Below, one piece after another: positions 10,023 through 18,531 of a stretch of 64,000 bases of DNA. The notes under the pieces were generated by a model. It did no database searches and was not told where the DNA came from. It was given only the letters and a program-made list of their open reading frames with translations. This stretch comes from Pseudaminobacter salicylatoxidans (lineage in GTDB: Bacteria > Pseudomonadota > Alphaproteobacteria > Rhizobiales > Rhizobiaceae): contig NZ_QGGG01000002.1 in assembly GCF_003148475.1 (NCBI RefSeq), positions 202,171 through 266,170 of the forward strand, read 5' to 3'. A program made the position numbers and the translations under genes. How positions within the stretch are numbered: the first letter of the stretch is position 1; the number at the start of each line of letters is the position of its first letter.

Positions 10023-11168
10023 TCAGCACCCGAACAGGTCGTTCCAGAACACGAACCCCATGAAGCCCAATACGACCAGCATGCCGATTCGATAGAACGC
10101 TTCCATTGCCCGTTCGGATAACGGTCGCCGAATAACTGCCTCTATCCCATAGAAAAGCAAATGGCCACCGTCCAGTGGCGGAATGGGCAACAGGTTGAGA
10201 AATCCAATGCCCACCGAAAGCATCGCCACCAGTTGCACCAGCCATTCGAAACCGAGCTTGGCTGCCTTGCCCGCCATGTCGGCGATCTTGACGGGGCCTC
10301 CAAGCTGGCATTTGTCCTCGCGGCCGACGACGAAGCGCTTGAAGAACTGCCCCGTGCGCAGGATGATATTGCCGGTTTCGCGCACAGCTTCCGCAACCGC
10401 GCCGGCCGGCCCGTAGTGCACGACATGCGGCTGGCCGAGCTGTTCGTCATTGACCACGCCGATCACGCCAATCTTGATCTTGTTTCCGAGCGGGTCGGTC
10501 TGCTCCATCGCTTCGGGCGTCGCGGTCAGCGTCAGGTCCTTGCCATCGCGTTGAATGACGAAGGTGAGCTTGTCGCCGGCACGGCCCGAAACCAGTTGCT
10601 GGACATCCGAAAACGTCTCGACCTTTTCGCCATTGACGCTGACGAACCGGTCGCCCGGCTGGAAACCGGCCACCGCGGCCGGGCTGTCGGCACGCACCTC
10701 GGCCACCATAGGCTCGGACACGAAGCGGCCATAGACGGAAAACATCACCGCAAAGACTGCGATGGTCAGCAGGAAATTGAACAAGGGGCCGGCGAACACG
10801 GTCGCCGCGCGCTTCCACAATGCCTGGGTATGGAACGCAACCTTGCGCTCCTCCGCGGTAAGCTTTGCCGTCTCGGCTGGATCCGGTGTGCTGGTGGCAT
10901 TCATGTCGCCAACGAACTTGACGTAGCCCCCAAGCGGGATCGCCGAAAGCTTCCAGCGCGTGCCGTGACGGTCATTAAAGCCGATGAGTTCCGGGCCGAA
11001 ACCGATCGAGAACGCCTTCACGCCGATGCCGCACCAGCGGCCGACAAGATAATGCCCCATCTCGTGGACGAACACGACAACGGTCAGAACGAACAGGAAC
11101 GGAATGATGGTGCCCACGAGCAGACTATCCGTGCCGAATATCGCAGGAAGTATCTGACCCAAGCTCAT
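10023..11168 (-). CDS. rseP: Site-2 protease RseP (intramembrane zinc metalloprotease)
   Basis: Inner-membrane S2P-family protease that cleaves membrane proteins such as anti-sigma factors and signal-peptide remnants. In 381 residues, the zinc motif HEMGH is at 35-39 in the first membrane segment. A PDZ domain follows (VAGFQPGDRFVSVNGEKV), and the third zinc ligand is Asp333 in PIPPLDGGHLL. Several hydrophobic segments complete the fold. It has a single PDZ domain in the part I can read, whereas E. coli RseP has two. It sits between cdsA and bamA, as in most Gram-negative bacteria. The start ATG is preceded by GAGAGGGA. Confidence 0.95.
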   Translation of the reverse strand: MSLGQILPAIFGTDSLLVGTIIPFLFVLTVVVFVHEMGHYLVGRWCGIGVKAFSIGFGPELIGFNDRHGTRWKLSAIPLGGYVKFVGDMNATSTPDPAETAKLTAEERKVAFHTQALWKRAATVFAGPLFNFLLTIAVFAVMFSVYGRFVSEPMVAEVRADSPAAVAGFQPGDRFVSVNGEKVETFSDVQQLVSGRAGDKLTFVIQRDGKDLTLTATPEAMEQTDPLGNKIKIGVIGVVNDEQLGQPHVVHYGPAGAVAEAVRETGNIILRTGQFFKRFVVGREDKCQLGGPVKIADMAGKAAKLGFEWLVQLVAMLSVGIGFLNLLPIPPLDGGHLLFYGIEAVIRRPLSERAMEAFYRIGMLVVLGFMGFVFWNDLFGC

Positions 11169-11259
11169 TCCCTCTCATATATTTTCGGCGATCCGCGCCA
11201 GTTTGGCATCAAAACCGGCAAATCCAAGGAGAAACGCCGTCTGCCTCCCGGTCGCCGTT

Positions 11260-12084
11260 CTAGAAGCTGAACAGTCCCGCCGCGGGATTGTCGGCCCCGC
11301 CGAAAAGCGCACCGATCACATACAGCGCCAGAGCGGCCACCACCAGTCCGTCCACCCGGTCCATGACACCGCCGTGCCCGGGAATCAGATGACTGGAATC
11401 CTTTACCCCATGCCGACGCTTGACCCAGGATTCAAAGAGGTCTCCCGCCTGCGACACAATCGACAGGAAAAGTGCGACAGGCACGATTTCGGCAAGCCCC
11501 GCAGCGCCCGACCAGGCAGCAACAGTACCGCCGGCGATCACGCCCCCCAGCGTTCCGCCGATTGCACCGCTCCATGTCTTTCCGGGAGAAATCGCTGGGG
11601 CCAGCTTCGGCCCACCGACCGCGCGGCCGACGAAATAAGCCAGAATGTCGGTCGCCCACACCGTCGCGAACAGAAACAGGATCGCAATCAGCCCGGCGGC
11701 GTCGGTGCCGCGCAGCAGCGCGAGCGAAATACCCGAAAGCCCGGCATAGATGACGCCGAGGGTGGTCCAGGTACCCTGCCCCCGGATCAGGCCTGTTACA
11801 GCCGAGATCACAACGACAGCGGCAAAAACCGCCCAGAGAACGCCGGCGGCCACGCCAGCCACCATTACCAGCATGGCCATGACGAGCAGGATGGTCGACA
11901 GCCACTGATAGGCGCCGTTGGAAACGGTGCGCGACATGGCGCACCATTCATAGAACATCGCAAGCGCGATGACGGCGGCCAGCAGGCGGAACGGCAAGCC
12001 GCCCAGCCAGGTCAAGGCAAGCATGACGACTGCAAGGACAATCGCCGAAATGACCCGCAACTGCAGATTGCTCAAGCCGCTCAA
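11260..12084 (-). CDS. cdsA: Phosphatidate cytidylyltransferase
   Basis: Integral membrane enzyme that makes CDP-diacylglycerol from CTP and phosphatidic acid, the precursor of all phospholipids. The 274 residues are strongly hydrophobic with several membrane spans. The C-terminal CdsA signature is present: [18 protein letters not shown] followed by MDRVDG. The start is a TTG at 12084 that overlaps the uppS stop in a TTGA junction; no ATG lies near. This non-AUG, coupled start suggests its translation depends on uppS. The gap to rseP is 91 bases. Confidence 0.93.
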   Translation of the reverse strand: MSGLSNLQLRVISAIVLAVVMLALTWLGGLPFRLLAAVIALAMFYEWCAMSRTVSNGAYQWLSTILLVMAMLVMVAGVAAGVLWAVFAAVVVISAVTGLIRGQGTWTTLGVIYAGLSGISLALLRGTDAAGLIAILFLFATVWATDILAYFVGRAVGGPKLAPAISPGKTWSGAIGGTLGGVIAGGTVAAWSGAAGLAEIVPVALFLSIVSQAGDLFESWVKRRHGVKDSSHLIPGHGGVMDRVDGLVVAALALYVIGALFGGADNPAAGLFSF

Positions 12085-12803
12085 GACGCGACGCCCCGTG
12101 CAGCCAGCCCACCGAATCGCCGTTCGCGGGCGGCGAATTGGCCGATGGCCTCCGCAAGGTGATCCTGAGTAAAGTCAGGCCAGTAACAGGGCAGGAAAAC
12201 CAGTTCGCTGTAGGCTGCCTGCCAAAGCAGGAAATTCGACAATCGTATTTCGCCGCTGGTGCGGATGACCAGATCCGGATCGGGAATGTCGGAGGTGTCG
12301 AGTGTCGTGGCAAATGCCTCGATATCGATCTCATCGGGAGAGATATTTCCGGCGACAGCCTGTTGCGCCAGCTTGCGCGCGGAGCGCACGATCTCGTCGC
12401 GCCCGCCATAATTGAAGGCGATGACCAGATTGATCGCGCTATTTCCCGCCGTCAGCGTTTCGGCTTCCTCAAGCAGTGCCGCTATGTCGGACTGAAGGTT
12501 GTCGCGGTCGCCGATGACCCGCACGCGCACGCCGTTCTGATGCAATTCGGCCAGATCGCGCCGAATGAACAGTTTCAGCAGCCCCATCAGGTCACTGACC
12601 TCGGATTTCGGCCGCGACCAGTTCTCGGAGGAGAAGGCATAGACCGTCAGCCAGCGGATGCCTTGATCAGCGGCGGCACGCACCGTCTTGCGCAGGGCTT
12701 CCACGCCGGCCTTGTGGCCTGCCAGACGAGGCAGGCCACGCGCTTTCGCCCAGCGGCCGTTCCCGTCCATTATGATCGCGACATGCGCGGGGGCTGTCAT
12801 CAT
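12081..12803 (-). CDS. uppS: Undecaprenyl diphosphate synthase (cis-prenyltransferase)
   Basis: Condenses isopentenyl diphosphates onto farnesyl diphosphate to make the C55 lipid carrier for peptidoglycan and polysaccharides. The protein is 240 residues from the first of two tandem ATG codons (12803 or 12800). The catalytic signature [17 protein letters not shown] is at residues 7-23 with Asp13, and the C-terminal [15 protein letters not shown] motif binds isopentenyl diphosphate. The frame is open 93 codons further upstream through frr, but that part is not uppS-like. It lies 37 bases after frr and overlaps cdsA by 4 bases. Confidence 0.95.
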   Translation of the reverse strand: MMTAPAHVAIIMDGNGRWAKARGLPRLAGHKAGVEALRKTVRAAADQGIRWLTVYAFSSENWSRPKSEVSDLMGLLKLFIRRDLAELHQNGVRVRVIGDRDNLQSDIAALLEEAETLTAGNSAINLVIAFNYGGRDEIVRSARKLAQQAVAGNISPDEIDIEAFATTLDTSDIPDPDLVIRTSGEIRLSNFLLWQAAYSELVFLPCYWPDFTQDHLAEAIGQFAARERRFGGLAARGVAS

Positions 12804-12840
12804 CCTCGCCTTCGAGTTGCCCGAACGAACCGGACGAGCC

Positions 12841-13401
12841 TCAAACCTGCATGATCTCCGCTTCCTTTCCGGAAAGCAGGCTGTCGATCGTGCTGATGGT
12901 GTCGTCCGTAAGCTTCTGCACCTTGTCGGACTGTACCCGCGACTCGTCTTCGCTGATGTCGCCGTCCTTCTGGGCTTTCTTAAGGTGGTCCATGCCGTCG
13001 CGACGTACATGGCGCGCGGCCACGCGGGCATTTTCCGCATAGGTGTGGGCGATCTTGACCAGTTCCTTGCGACGCTGCTCATTGAGTTCCGGAAGCGGAA
13101 TGCGCAGGGTCATGCCGTCCACGATCGGATTGAAGCCGAGATTGGACTCGCGGATCGCGCGATCGACGGCGGCGACCATCGACTTGTCCCATACGTTGAC
13201 GGAAATCATGCGCGGCTCCGGAACGGAAATCGTCGCGACCTGGGAGATGGGCATGGCCGAGCCATATGCCTGGACCTGAATCGGGTCGAGAAGGTTGCTG
13301 GACGCGCGACCGGTCCTCAGCGAAGCCAGGTCATGCTTGAAGGCATTGATCGCGCCTTCCATGCGCCGCTGAATGTCGTTGAAATCTGTACCGTTGCTCA
13401 T
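12841..13401 (-). CDS. frr: Ribosome recycling factor
   Basis: Splits post-termination ribosomes together with EF-G. The 186 residues match the family length exactly. Visible signatures are the N-terminal [19 protein letters not shown] and the C-terminal [22 protein letters not shown] helix. The ATG has a strong AAGGAG ribosome site about 9 bases upstream. It lies 46 bases downstream of pyrH in the conserved rpsB-tsf-pyrH-frr order. Confidence 0.97.
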   Translation of the reverse strand: MSNGTDFNDIQRRMEGAINAFKHDLASLRTGRASSNLLDPIQVQAYGSAMPISQVATISVPEPRMISVNVWDKSMVAAVDRAIRESNLGFNPIVDGMTLRIPLPELNEQRRKELVKIAHTYAENARVAARHVRRDGMDHLKKAQKDGDISEDESRVQSDKVQKLTDDTISTIDSLLSGKEAEIMQV

Positions 13402-13447
13402 CTTTTTGTTCTCCTTGACCTCAGGTCTTCAGGCCAGCCGTTACGGT

Positions 13448-14170
13448 TTACGTGTCGGAAACGACCGTACAGCGGCCGCCGCCCCTGAGAATCTCACCAA
13501 AACCGCCCTGTTCATGTATCGAATAGACGATTATCGGAATGTTGTTTTCACGCGCAAGCGCAATTGCTGCCGTATCCATGATCGAGAGGCCCTTGGCGAT
13601 GACCTCAGCATGGGTGATATGCTCGAAACGGGTCGCCGTGGAGTCCTTCTTCGGATCGGCCGAATAGACGCCATCCACCTGCGTGCCCTTGAACAGCGCA
13701 TCGGCGCCGATTTCGGCCGCACGCAGGGCGGCTGCCGAATCGGTGGTGAAGAAGGGATTGCCGGTGCCGCCGGCGAAGATCACGACCTTGCCCTCGTTCA
13801 TATAGGCGGTTGCCTGACGCTGGGAAAAGCTTTCGCAAAGCTCCGGCATGGCGATGGCCGACAGCACCACCGCGTCGACGCCGAGCTTGACCAGCGAGGT
13901 GCGCAGCGCCAGCGAATTGATGACGGTGGCCAGCATGCCCATGTGATCGCCGGTAACACGATCCCCACCCTTCGAGGCCACGGCCACGCCGCGGAAAATG
14001 TTGCCGCCGCCGATGACTACGCCCACTTCCACGCCCAGCGCCCTCGCCTCGGCGATGTCGGACGCTATGCGATCCACCACCGACACGTCGATGCCGAAAT
14101 GCTGGTCGCCCATCAGCGCCTCGCCCGACGCTTTCAACACAACACGCCGGTACAAGGGTTTGGCCGTCAT
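13448..14170 (-). CDS. pyrH: UMP kinase
   Basis: Amino-acid-kinase-fold enzyme that phosphorylates UMP to UDP. I chose the ATG at 14170, giving 240 residues beginning MTAKPLYRRVVLKASGEAL with AAGAGG upstream; a 43-residue in-frame extension to 14299 is not kinase sequence. Visible motifs are VVIGGGNIFRG, the UMP-binding ALRTSLVKLG region and the KGTQVDGVYSADP segment. It sits between tsf and frr. A GC-rich hairpin lies in the tsf-pyrH gap, so pyrH may be partly uncoupled from tsf transcription. Confidence 0.97.
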   Translation of the reverse strand: MTAKPLYRRVVLKASGEALMGDQHFGIDVSVVDRIASDIAEARALGVEVGVVIGGGNIFRGVAVASKGGDRVTGDHMGMLATVINSLALRTSLVKLGVDAVVLSAIAMPELCESFSQRQATAYMNEGKVVIFAGGTGNPFFTTDSAAALRAAEIGADALFKGTQVDGVYSADPKKDSTATRFEHITHAEVIAKGLSIMDTAAIALARENNIPIIVYSIHEQGGFGEILRGGGRCTVVSDT

Positions 14171-14266
14171 ATGATCCTCTTTATGGATATGTTTTTCAGC
14201 GCATCCGCGGCGCGGCGTCAAATCGCCCGCGCAAGTTGCCCCGACGCGCAGTTGCGCATACACGAA

Positions 14267-14292
14267 GGGCACCGCGTTGTCACGCGATGCCC
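14267..14292 (-). terminator. Possible attenuating hairpin between tsf and pyrH
   Basis: A 10-base-pair stem (14267-14276 with 14283-14292, one G-U wobble on the minus-strand RNA) with a 6-base loop lies 26 bases after the tsf stop codon. The tail is not U-rich, so full termination is uncertain. It may instead reduce read-through into pyrH or protect the 3' end of the rpsB-tsf transcript. Confidence 0.4.
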
Positions 14293-14317
14293 TGTTCATT
14301 CATGAGGATGAAGAGGC

Positions 14318-15241
14318 TTACTTCTTCACAGTCGCCGCAACTTCGGCAGCGAAATCGCTCTCTTCCTTCTCGATGCCTTCGCCGAGGGCAAAGCGCACGA
14401 AGCCGGTGAGCTTGGCAGGGGCACCGATTTCCTTCTCGGCTTCCTTCAGCGCAGCCTCGACCGTCAGGTCAGGGTTCAGCACGAAGTTCTGCTTGAGAAG
14501 GACGACCTCCTCGTAGAACTTGCGCATGCGACCCTCGATCATCTTCTCGATGACGTTCTCCGGCTTGCCGGATTCGCGAGCCTGCTCGGAGAAGATCGCC
14601 TTCTCGCGCGCCACGACCGCCGGATCGATCTCCTCGGCCGTCAGCGCGAGCGGGCTGATTGCCGCGACATGCATGGCTACCTGGCGTGCGAAATTGTGGG
14701 CCGCATCGGCATTGCCGGTGGTCTCGATGGCGACCAGAACGCCCAGCTTGCCGAGATTGTCGGCAACGGCATTGTGCACATAGGTCGCAACCGCGCCGGA
14801 CGAAACAGAAAGCTTCGCCGAGCGGCGGAAGCCCAGGTTCTCGCCGATGGTGCCGACGGCGTCCTTGATGGTTTCGGTGACCGACTTGTCCGAACCCGGA
14901 TAGGCAGCCTCGGCGACAGCGGAGGTCTCGCCATTGCCGGCAAGCGCGACGGCTGCGACGTTGCGGACGATCTCCTGGAAGGCCTCGTTGCGGGCAACGA
15001 AATCGGTCTCGGAGTTGACCTCAACGACAACGGCCGACTTGGCTTCGCCGGCAACGCCGATCAGACCCTCGGCGGCGGTGCGGCCAGCCTTCTTGTCGGC
15101 CTTGGCAATGCCCTTGGCGCGCAGCCAGTCGACGGCGGCGTCCATGTCGCCATTGGTCTCCGCCAGCGCAGCCTTGCAATCCATCATGCCCGCGCCGGTC
15201 ATGTCGCGGAGCTGTTTAACCTGTGCAGCTGAAATGCTCAT
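14318..15241 (-). CDS. tsf: Elongation factor Ts
   Basis: Guanine-nucleotide exchange factor that recycles EF-Tu. In 307 residues it has the UBA-like N-terminal domain with [19 protein letters not shown], followed by the dimerisation core with [11 protein letters not shown]. The ATG has AGAGG 7 bases upstream. It is 126 bases downstream of rpsB; that gap holds no gene I can see. The rpsB-tsf order is universal in bacteria, and the two are normally co-transcribed. Confidence 0.97.
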   Translation of the reverse strand: MSISAAQVKQLRDMTGAGMMDCKAALAETNGDMDAAVDWLRAKGIAKADKKAGRTAAEGLIGVAGEAKSAVVVEVNSETDFVARNEAFQEIVRNVAAVALAGNGETSAVAEAAYPGSDKSVTETIKDAVGTIGENLGFRRSAKLSVSSGAVATYVHNAVADNLGKLGVLVAIETTGNADAAHNFARQVAMHVAAISPLALTAEEIDPAVVAREKAIFSEQARESGKPENVIEKMIEGRMRKFYEEVVLLKQNFVLNPDLTVEAALKEAEKEIGAPAKLTGFVRFALGEGIEKEESDFAAEVAATVKK

Positions 15242-15367
15242 TCTCTTGCCTCTTCTTTAGAAACGCGTGGGCGCACCACCGATCTTTCGATGATGCGCCT
15301 GACGCCAGCGCGACAAAGCGCGCCAAATCCGGGAAAATCGGGAGCCGGGATGCGGCTCCCGGCGCCA

Positions 15368-16150
15368 TTACGCCTCGGGCGAGGTGCCTTCCGATGCCTC
15401 ACCGAGAGCCGGCTCGGACGGGGCTTCGGCCGAAGCGCCGATGTCTACACCCAGCGCGCCCTGCTGGCGGGCAATGCCGTCGATGGCGGCGCGGGCGACC
15501 AGGTCGCAGTAGAGCTGGATGGCGCGGGCGGCGTCATCGTTGCCCGGGATCGGGAAGTCGACCTTGTCCGGATCGCAGTTGGAGTCGACGATGGCGACGA
15601 CCGGGATGCCGAGGCGCTTGGCCTCGAGGATGGCGATCGCTTCCTTGTTGGTGTCGATCACGAACATCAGGTCGGGCGTCGAGCCCATGTCCTTGATACC
15701 GCCGAGGGCCTTGTCCAGCTTCTCGCGCTCACGCTCGAGGTTCAGGCGCTCCTTCTTGGTGAAGCCCTGGGCTTCGCCGGCGAGCAGTTCGTCGAGCTTG
15801 CGCAGGCGCTGGATCGAGTTCGAAATCGTCTTCCAGTTGGTCAGCATGCCGCCGAGCCAGCGGGAATTGACGTAGTACTGGGCCGAGCGCTGGGCGGCGT
15901 CAGCGACGATGTCCGAGGCCTGGCGCTTGGTTCCGACGAACAGCACGCGGCCGCCGCGGGCAACGGTGTCGGAAACCTGCTTGAGCGCCTGGGCGAGCAG
16001 CGGATACGTCTGCGACAGATCGATGATGTGGATGTTGTTGCGGGCGCCATAGATGTAAGGCGCCATCTTCGGGTTCCAGCGGTGGGTCTGGTGGCCGAAG
16101 TGAACACCAGCTTCCAGAAGCTGGCGCATGCTGAAATCAGGCAGTGCCAT
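15368..16150 (-). CDS. rpsB: 30S ribosomal protein S2
   Basis: Small-subunit protein that docks late with S1. The N terminus shows [20 protein letters not shown] and the core shows [19 protein letters not shown] and [13 protein letters not shown]. At 260 residues it is about 20 longer than E. coli S2 because of an acidic, Ala/Pro/Glu-rich C-terminal tail (from about residue 235), as is usual in alphaproteobacteria. The ATG has AAAGGA upstream. A promoter and a leader of about 117 bases precede it. Confidence 0.97.
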   Translation of the reverse strand: MALPDFSMRQLLEAGVHFGHQTHRWNPKMAPYIYGARNNIHIIDLSQTYPLLAQALKQVSDTVARGGRVLFVGTKRQASDIVADAAQRSAQYYVNSRWLGGMLTNWKTISNSIQRLRKLDELLAGEAQGFTKKERLNLEREREKLDKALGGIKDMGSTPDLMFVIDTNKEAIAILEAKRLGIPVVAIVDSNCDPDKVDFPIPGNDDAARAIQLYCDLVARAAIDGIARQQGALGVDIGASAEAPSEPALGEASEGTSPEA

Positions 16151-16274
16151 TCCTATTTTCCTTTCCGGTTAGCCTCCACGGACGTCCGGCATCTCGGATG
16201 ATCCTCGATGCCACCGGAGGTTTCGGCCGGATTTCTCCCGGCAGACACCAAAGTCCGTGTGTGGAATGTGCGCG

Positions 16275-16303
16275 CATATAGCGGGCGAACCGCCGAATTG
16301 CAA
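16275..16303 (-). promoter_or_regulatory. Predicted housekeeping promoter of rpsB-tsf
   Basis: On the minus strand TTGCAA (16298-16303) and TATATG (16275-16280) are separated by exactly 17 bases, a good sigma-70-type match. The start of transcription would be near 16267, leaving a leader of about 117 bases with inverted repeats before the rpsB start at 16150. The prediction is from sequence only. Confidence 0.55.
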
Positions 16304-16311
16304 GCGCGGGT

Positions 16312-17142
16312 CTACTTATCGCATTTCTGCTGCGCGGCTTGATCGAACAGCGAGAGATCGACAAGCTTGCCGGTCATGGAAAAATCGCCATAGTCCATGA
16401 CCAGATCCCGCGTCAGGCCGTTTTCATGCAGCTTGAAGCTGATGCGATATTCCGGCAGTCCCTCGCCGTCACCCTTGCTCTCGTCGAAATAGGCGATGTC
16501 GACGGGCCAGTATTTGTCCTTGGCGAGGCTCTTGAGGGCCGGCAGTTCGGGATCGCTCTTGCCCGCTTCCGCCTTCTTGCCGACCACGACGGTGGTGGTC
16601 ATGACCTTATCGGCATCCTCGGAACCGTCGAACAGACTGGTTTCGTAGAACGTCTCGCCGCTCCTGGCCTTGTCGATGAGCTCGACCAGATGCTGTGTCG
16701 GGAACTGCGAGGGTCCCAGTTCCAGCGTGTTCTTTTCCGGCTTTTCGATATCGACCTTGAGCCCATCCTTCTCGCGCGTGGCCGTGCCCTTCACCTCGCG
16801 TTCGAGATTCTGGTCGACGAAGGACTTGGTAACGAAATTGAAGGTCTTGCCTTCCGCGTCCTCGAAGGTCGTGGTCTGCTGGTCCGTCAGGCGCGTGTTG
16901 TCGCCGGTGTCGATCTGGGTGACAAAGCGGAACTTGACCGTATAACCCTCGCAGGCCGAACCGTTGAACTCATAGACCATGCGGCCGGCAAGTCCGGTAA
17001 TGCCCGACTTGTCGGAAGCCTTGTCGAGGATCAGGTCGTAGACCGCGCGATGGGAGGCCAGCGGGGCCCCCGCGAAAGCCGGTACGGCGCTGAAAACGGA
17101 CGACGAAAGAAGGGCAAGCAAGGCAAGGCGCGATGCGCGCAT
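16312..17142 (-). CDS. eipB: Periplasmic envelope-integrity protein EipB (DUF1849)
   Basis: Resembles Brucella EipB, a periplasmic beta-spiral protein needed for envelope integrity. The 276 residues begin with a clear signal peptide (cleavage probably after PAFA at residue 24), then HRAVYDL, the start of the mature fold. Exactly two cysteines occur in the mature part, Cys64 and Cys274, at the spacing of the conserved EipB disulfide that joins the two ends of the fold. The ATG has CGGAG 8 bases upstream. It is divergent from the RidA gene and 161 bases from rpsB, apparently a single-gene unit. The assignment rests on recalled family features. Confidence 0.85.
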   Translation of the reverse strand: MRASRLALLALLSSSVFSAVPAFAGAPLASHRAVYDLILDKASDKSGITGLAGRMVYEFNGSACEGYTVKFRFVTQIDTGDNTRLTDQQTTTFEDAEGKTFNFVTKSFVDQNLEREVKGTATREKDGLKVDIEKPEKNTLELGPSQFPTQHLVELIDKARSGETFYETSLFDGSEDADKVMTTTVVVGKKAEAGKSDPELPALKSLAKDKYWPVDIAYFDESKGDGEGLPEYRISFKLHENGLTRDLVMDYGDFSMTGKLVDLSLFDQAAQQKCDK

Positions 17143-17278
17143 GAAGACGCTCCGGTGGCGCGACCGTGATTGGCCGCTGAACTGACAGGCACTTTAAAAA
17201 AAGTCGTGGCGGAAGCGAGGCAAAAATAGCAGTTTGCGCCCGACAACCGATTTCCATCACCAGAAATAAGGAAAGACG

Positions 17279-17743
17279 ATGAGCGAAACAATTGAAAACC
17301 GGCTCGGCAAACTCGGCGTGACCCTGCCGGTCGCAGCCGCCCCCGCGGCCAACTACGTGCCCTACGCACAGAGCGGCAATCTCGTCTTCACCGCCGGTCA
17401 GTTGCCGCTGAAGGACGGCAAGCTCGTCGCCTCCGGCCTGCTGGGCCGCGACCTCGACACCGCGACCGGTCAGGAAGCCGCCAAATATTGCGCGGTGAAC
17501 GTGCTGGCGCAGGTCAAGGCCGCGCTGGGCGACCTGGAGAGAATCAAGCGGCTGGTGAAGATCACCGTTTTCGTCGCCTCCTCGCCCGATTTCACCGAGC
17601 AGCATCTCGTCGCCAATGGCGCTTCCGATTTCCTGGTCGCGGCGCTCGGCGATGCCGGCAAGCATGCCCGTTCGGCCGTGGGCGTGGCGGTCCTGCCGCT
17701 CAATGCAGCGGTCGAGGTCGAAGCCATCGTCGAGTTTGCGTAA
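17279..17743 (+). CDS. RidA/YjgF family protein (long type)
   Basis: Member of the RidA family, whose best-known members hydrolyse reactive enamine/imine intermediates from PLP enzymes. At 154 residues it is about 25 longer than E. coli RidA because of an N-terminal extension. Arg131 in ARSAVGVAVLP aligns with the catalytic Arg105 of RidA, and Glu148 in VEVEAI with the conserved Glu120, so deaminase activity is possible. The ATG has AAGGA upstream. The next gene, a phosphodiesterase, starts 10 bases after its stop, so the two are very likely co-transcribed. The substrate is unknown. Confidence 0.88.
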   Translation: MSETIENRLGKLGVTLPVAAAPAANYVPYAQSGNLVFTAGQLPLKDGKLVASGLLGRDLDTATGQEAAKYCAVNVLAQVKAALGDLERIKRLVKITVFVASSPDFTEQHLVANGASDFLVAALGDAGKHARSAVGVAVLPLNAAVEVEAIVEFA

Positions 17744-17753
17744 AGGCCGCATC

Positions 17754-18479
17754 ATGACCGACCTTTCCTGGCTGGCGGCGCGGCCGATTGCGCATCGTGG
17801 CTATCACGACGTCAACAAGACAGTGTGGGAAAACACGCTGTCGGCCTTCGATCGGGCTATCGAAAGAGGCTACTCGATCGAGTGTGACGTGCATTTGTCA
17901 TCCGATGGCATTCCGGTCGTCTTCCATGATGACGACCTGAAGCGTCTCACCGGCACGGAAGGGTATATCTGGCAGCGCACGGCAACCGAAATGGCGGCCG
18001 TGCGTATCGGCGGCACGGCCGACCATGCTCCCACCCTGCAGGAAACGCTGGGTCACGTGGCCGGTCGCGTGCCGCTGGTGATCGAACTGAAGGGTATTCC
18101 CGGCAAGGATGACGGGCTGGTGGAAAAGGTATGCACGCTGCTGCGCAACTATCGCGGGAAGGCCGCCATCATGTCCTTCGACCACTGGCTGATACGGCAA
18201 TTCCCCGCCCATGCGGGCAACATTCCGACCGGACTGACCGCATATGGCACCAAGGACCACGAACTGGAGGCGCATTTCTCCATGCTGGCGCATGGCATTT
18301 CCTTCACCTCCTACAGCGTCTCCGACCTGCCAAACCATTTTGTCGGTTTCGTGCGCGAGAAGCTCAACATGCCGGTCATTACCTGGACCGTGCGCGACCA
18401 GACGGCGGTGGACCGGACTTTTGCCCATGCCGACCAGATGACCTTCGAAGGCTTCGAGCCGGCGCCAGCGGTTGCGTGA
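17754..18479 (+). CDS. Glycerophosphodiester phosphodiesterase family protein
   Basis: GDPD-family TIM-barrel enzyme that typically hydrolyses glycerophosphodiesters to glycerol 3-phosphate and an alcohol. Visible motifs are AHRGYHD and the metal-binding IECDVHLSSDGIPVVFHDD, with the usual ENTLSAF between them. The 241 residues fit the cytoplasmic UgpQ size, and there is no signal peptide. I chose the ATG at 17754 over an upstream in-frame start inside the RidA gene because the HRG motif must be near the N terminus. It lies in the RidA-GDPD-acyltransferase run. The natural substrate is not evident. Confidence 0.88.
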   Translation: MTDLSWLAARPIAHRGYHDVNKTVWENTLSAFDRAIERGYSIECDVHLSSDGIPVVFHDDDLKRLTGTEGYIWQRTATEMAAVRIGGTADHAPTLQETLGHVAGRVPLVIELKGIPGKDDGLVEKVCTLLRNYRGKAAIMSFDHWLIRQFPAHAGNIPTGLTAYGTKDHELEAHFSMLAHGISFTSYSVSDLPNHFVGFVREKLNMPVITWTVRDQTAVDRTFAHADQMTFEGFEPAPAVA

Positions 18480-18531
18480 TTGTGTTGCGCTGCCCTCTTG
18501 CACCCGCAACCGGGCAACGTATCTAAAGCCG

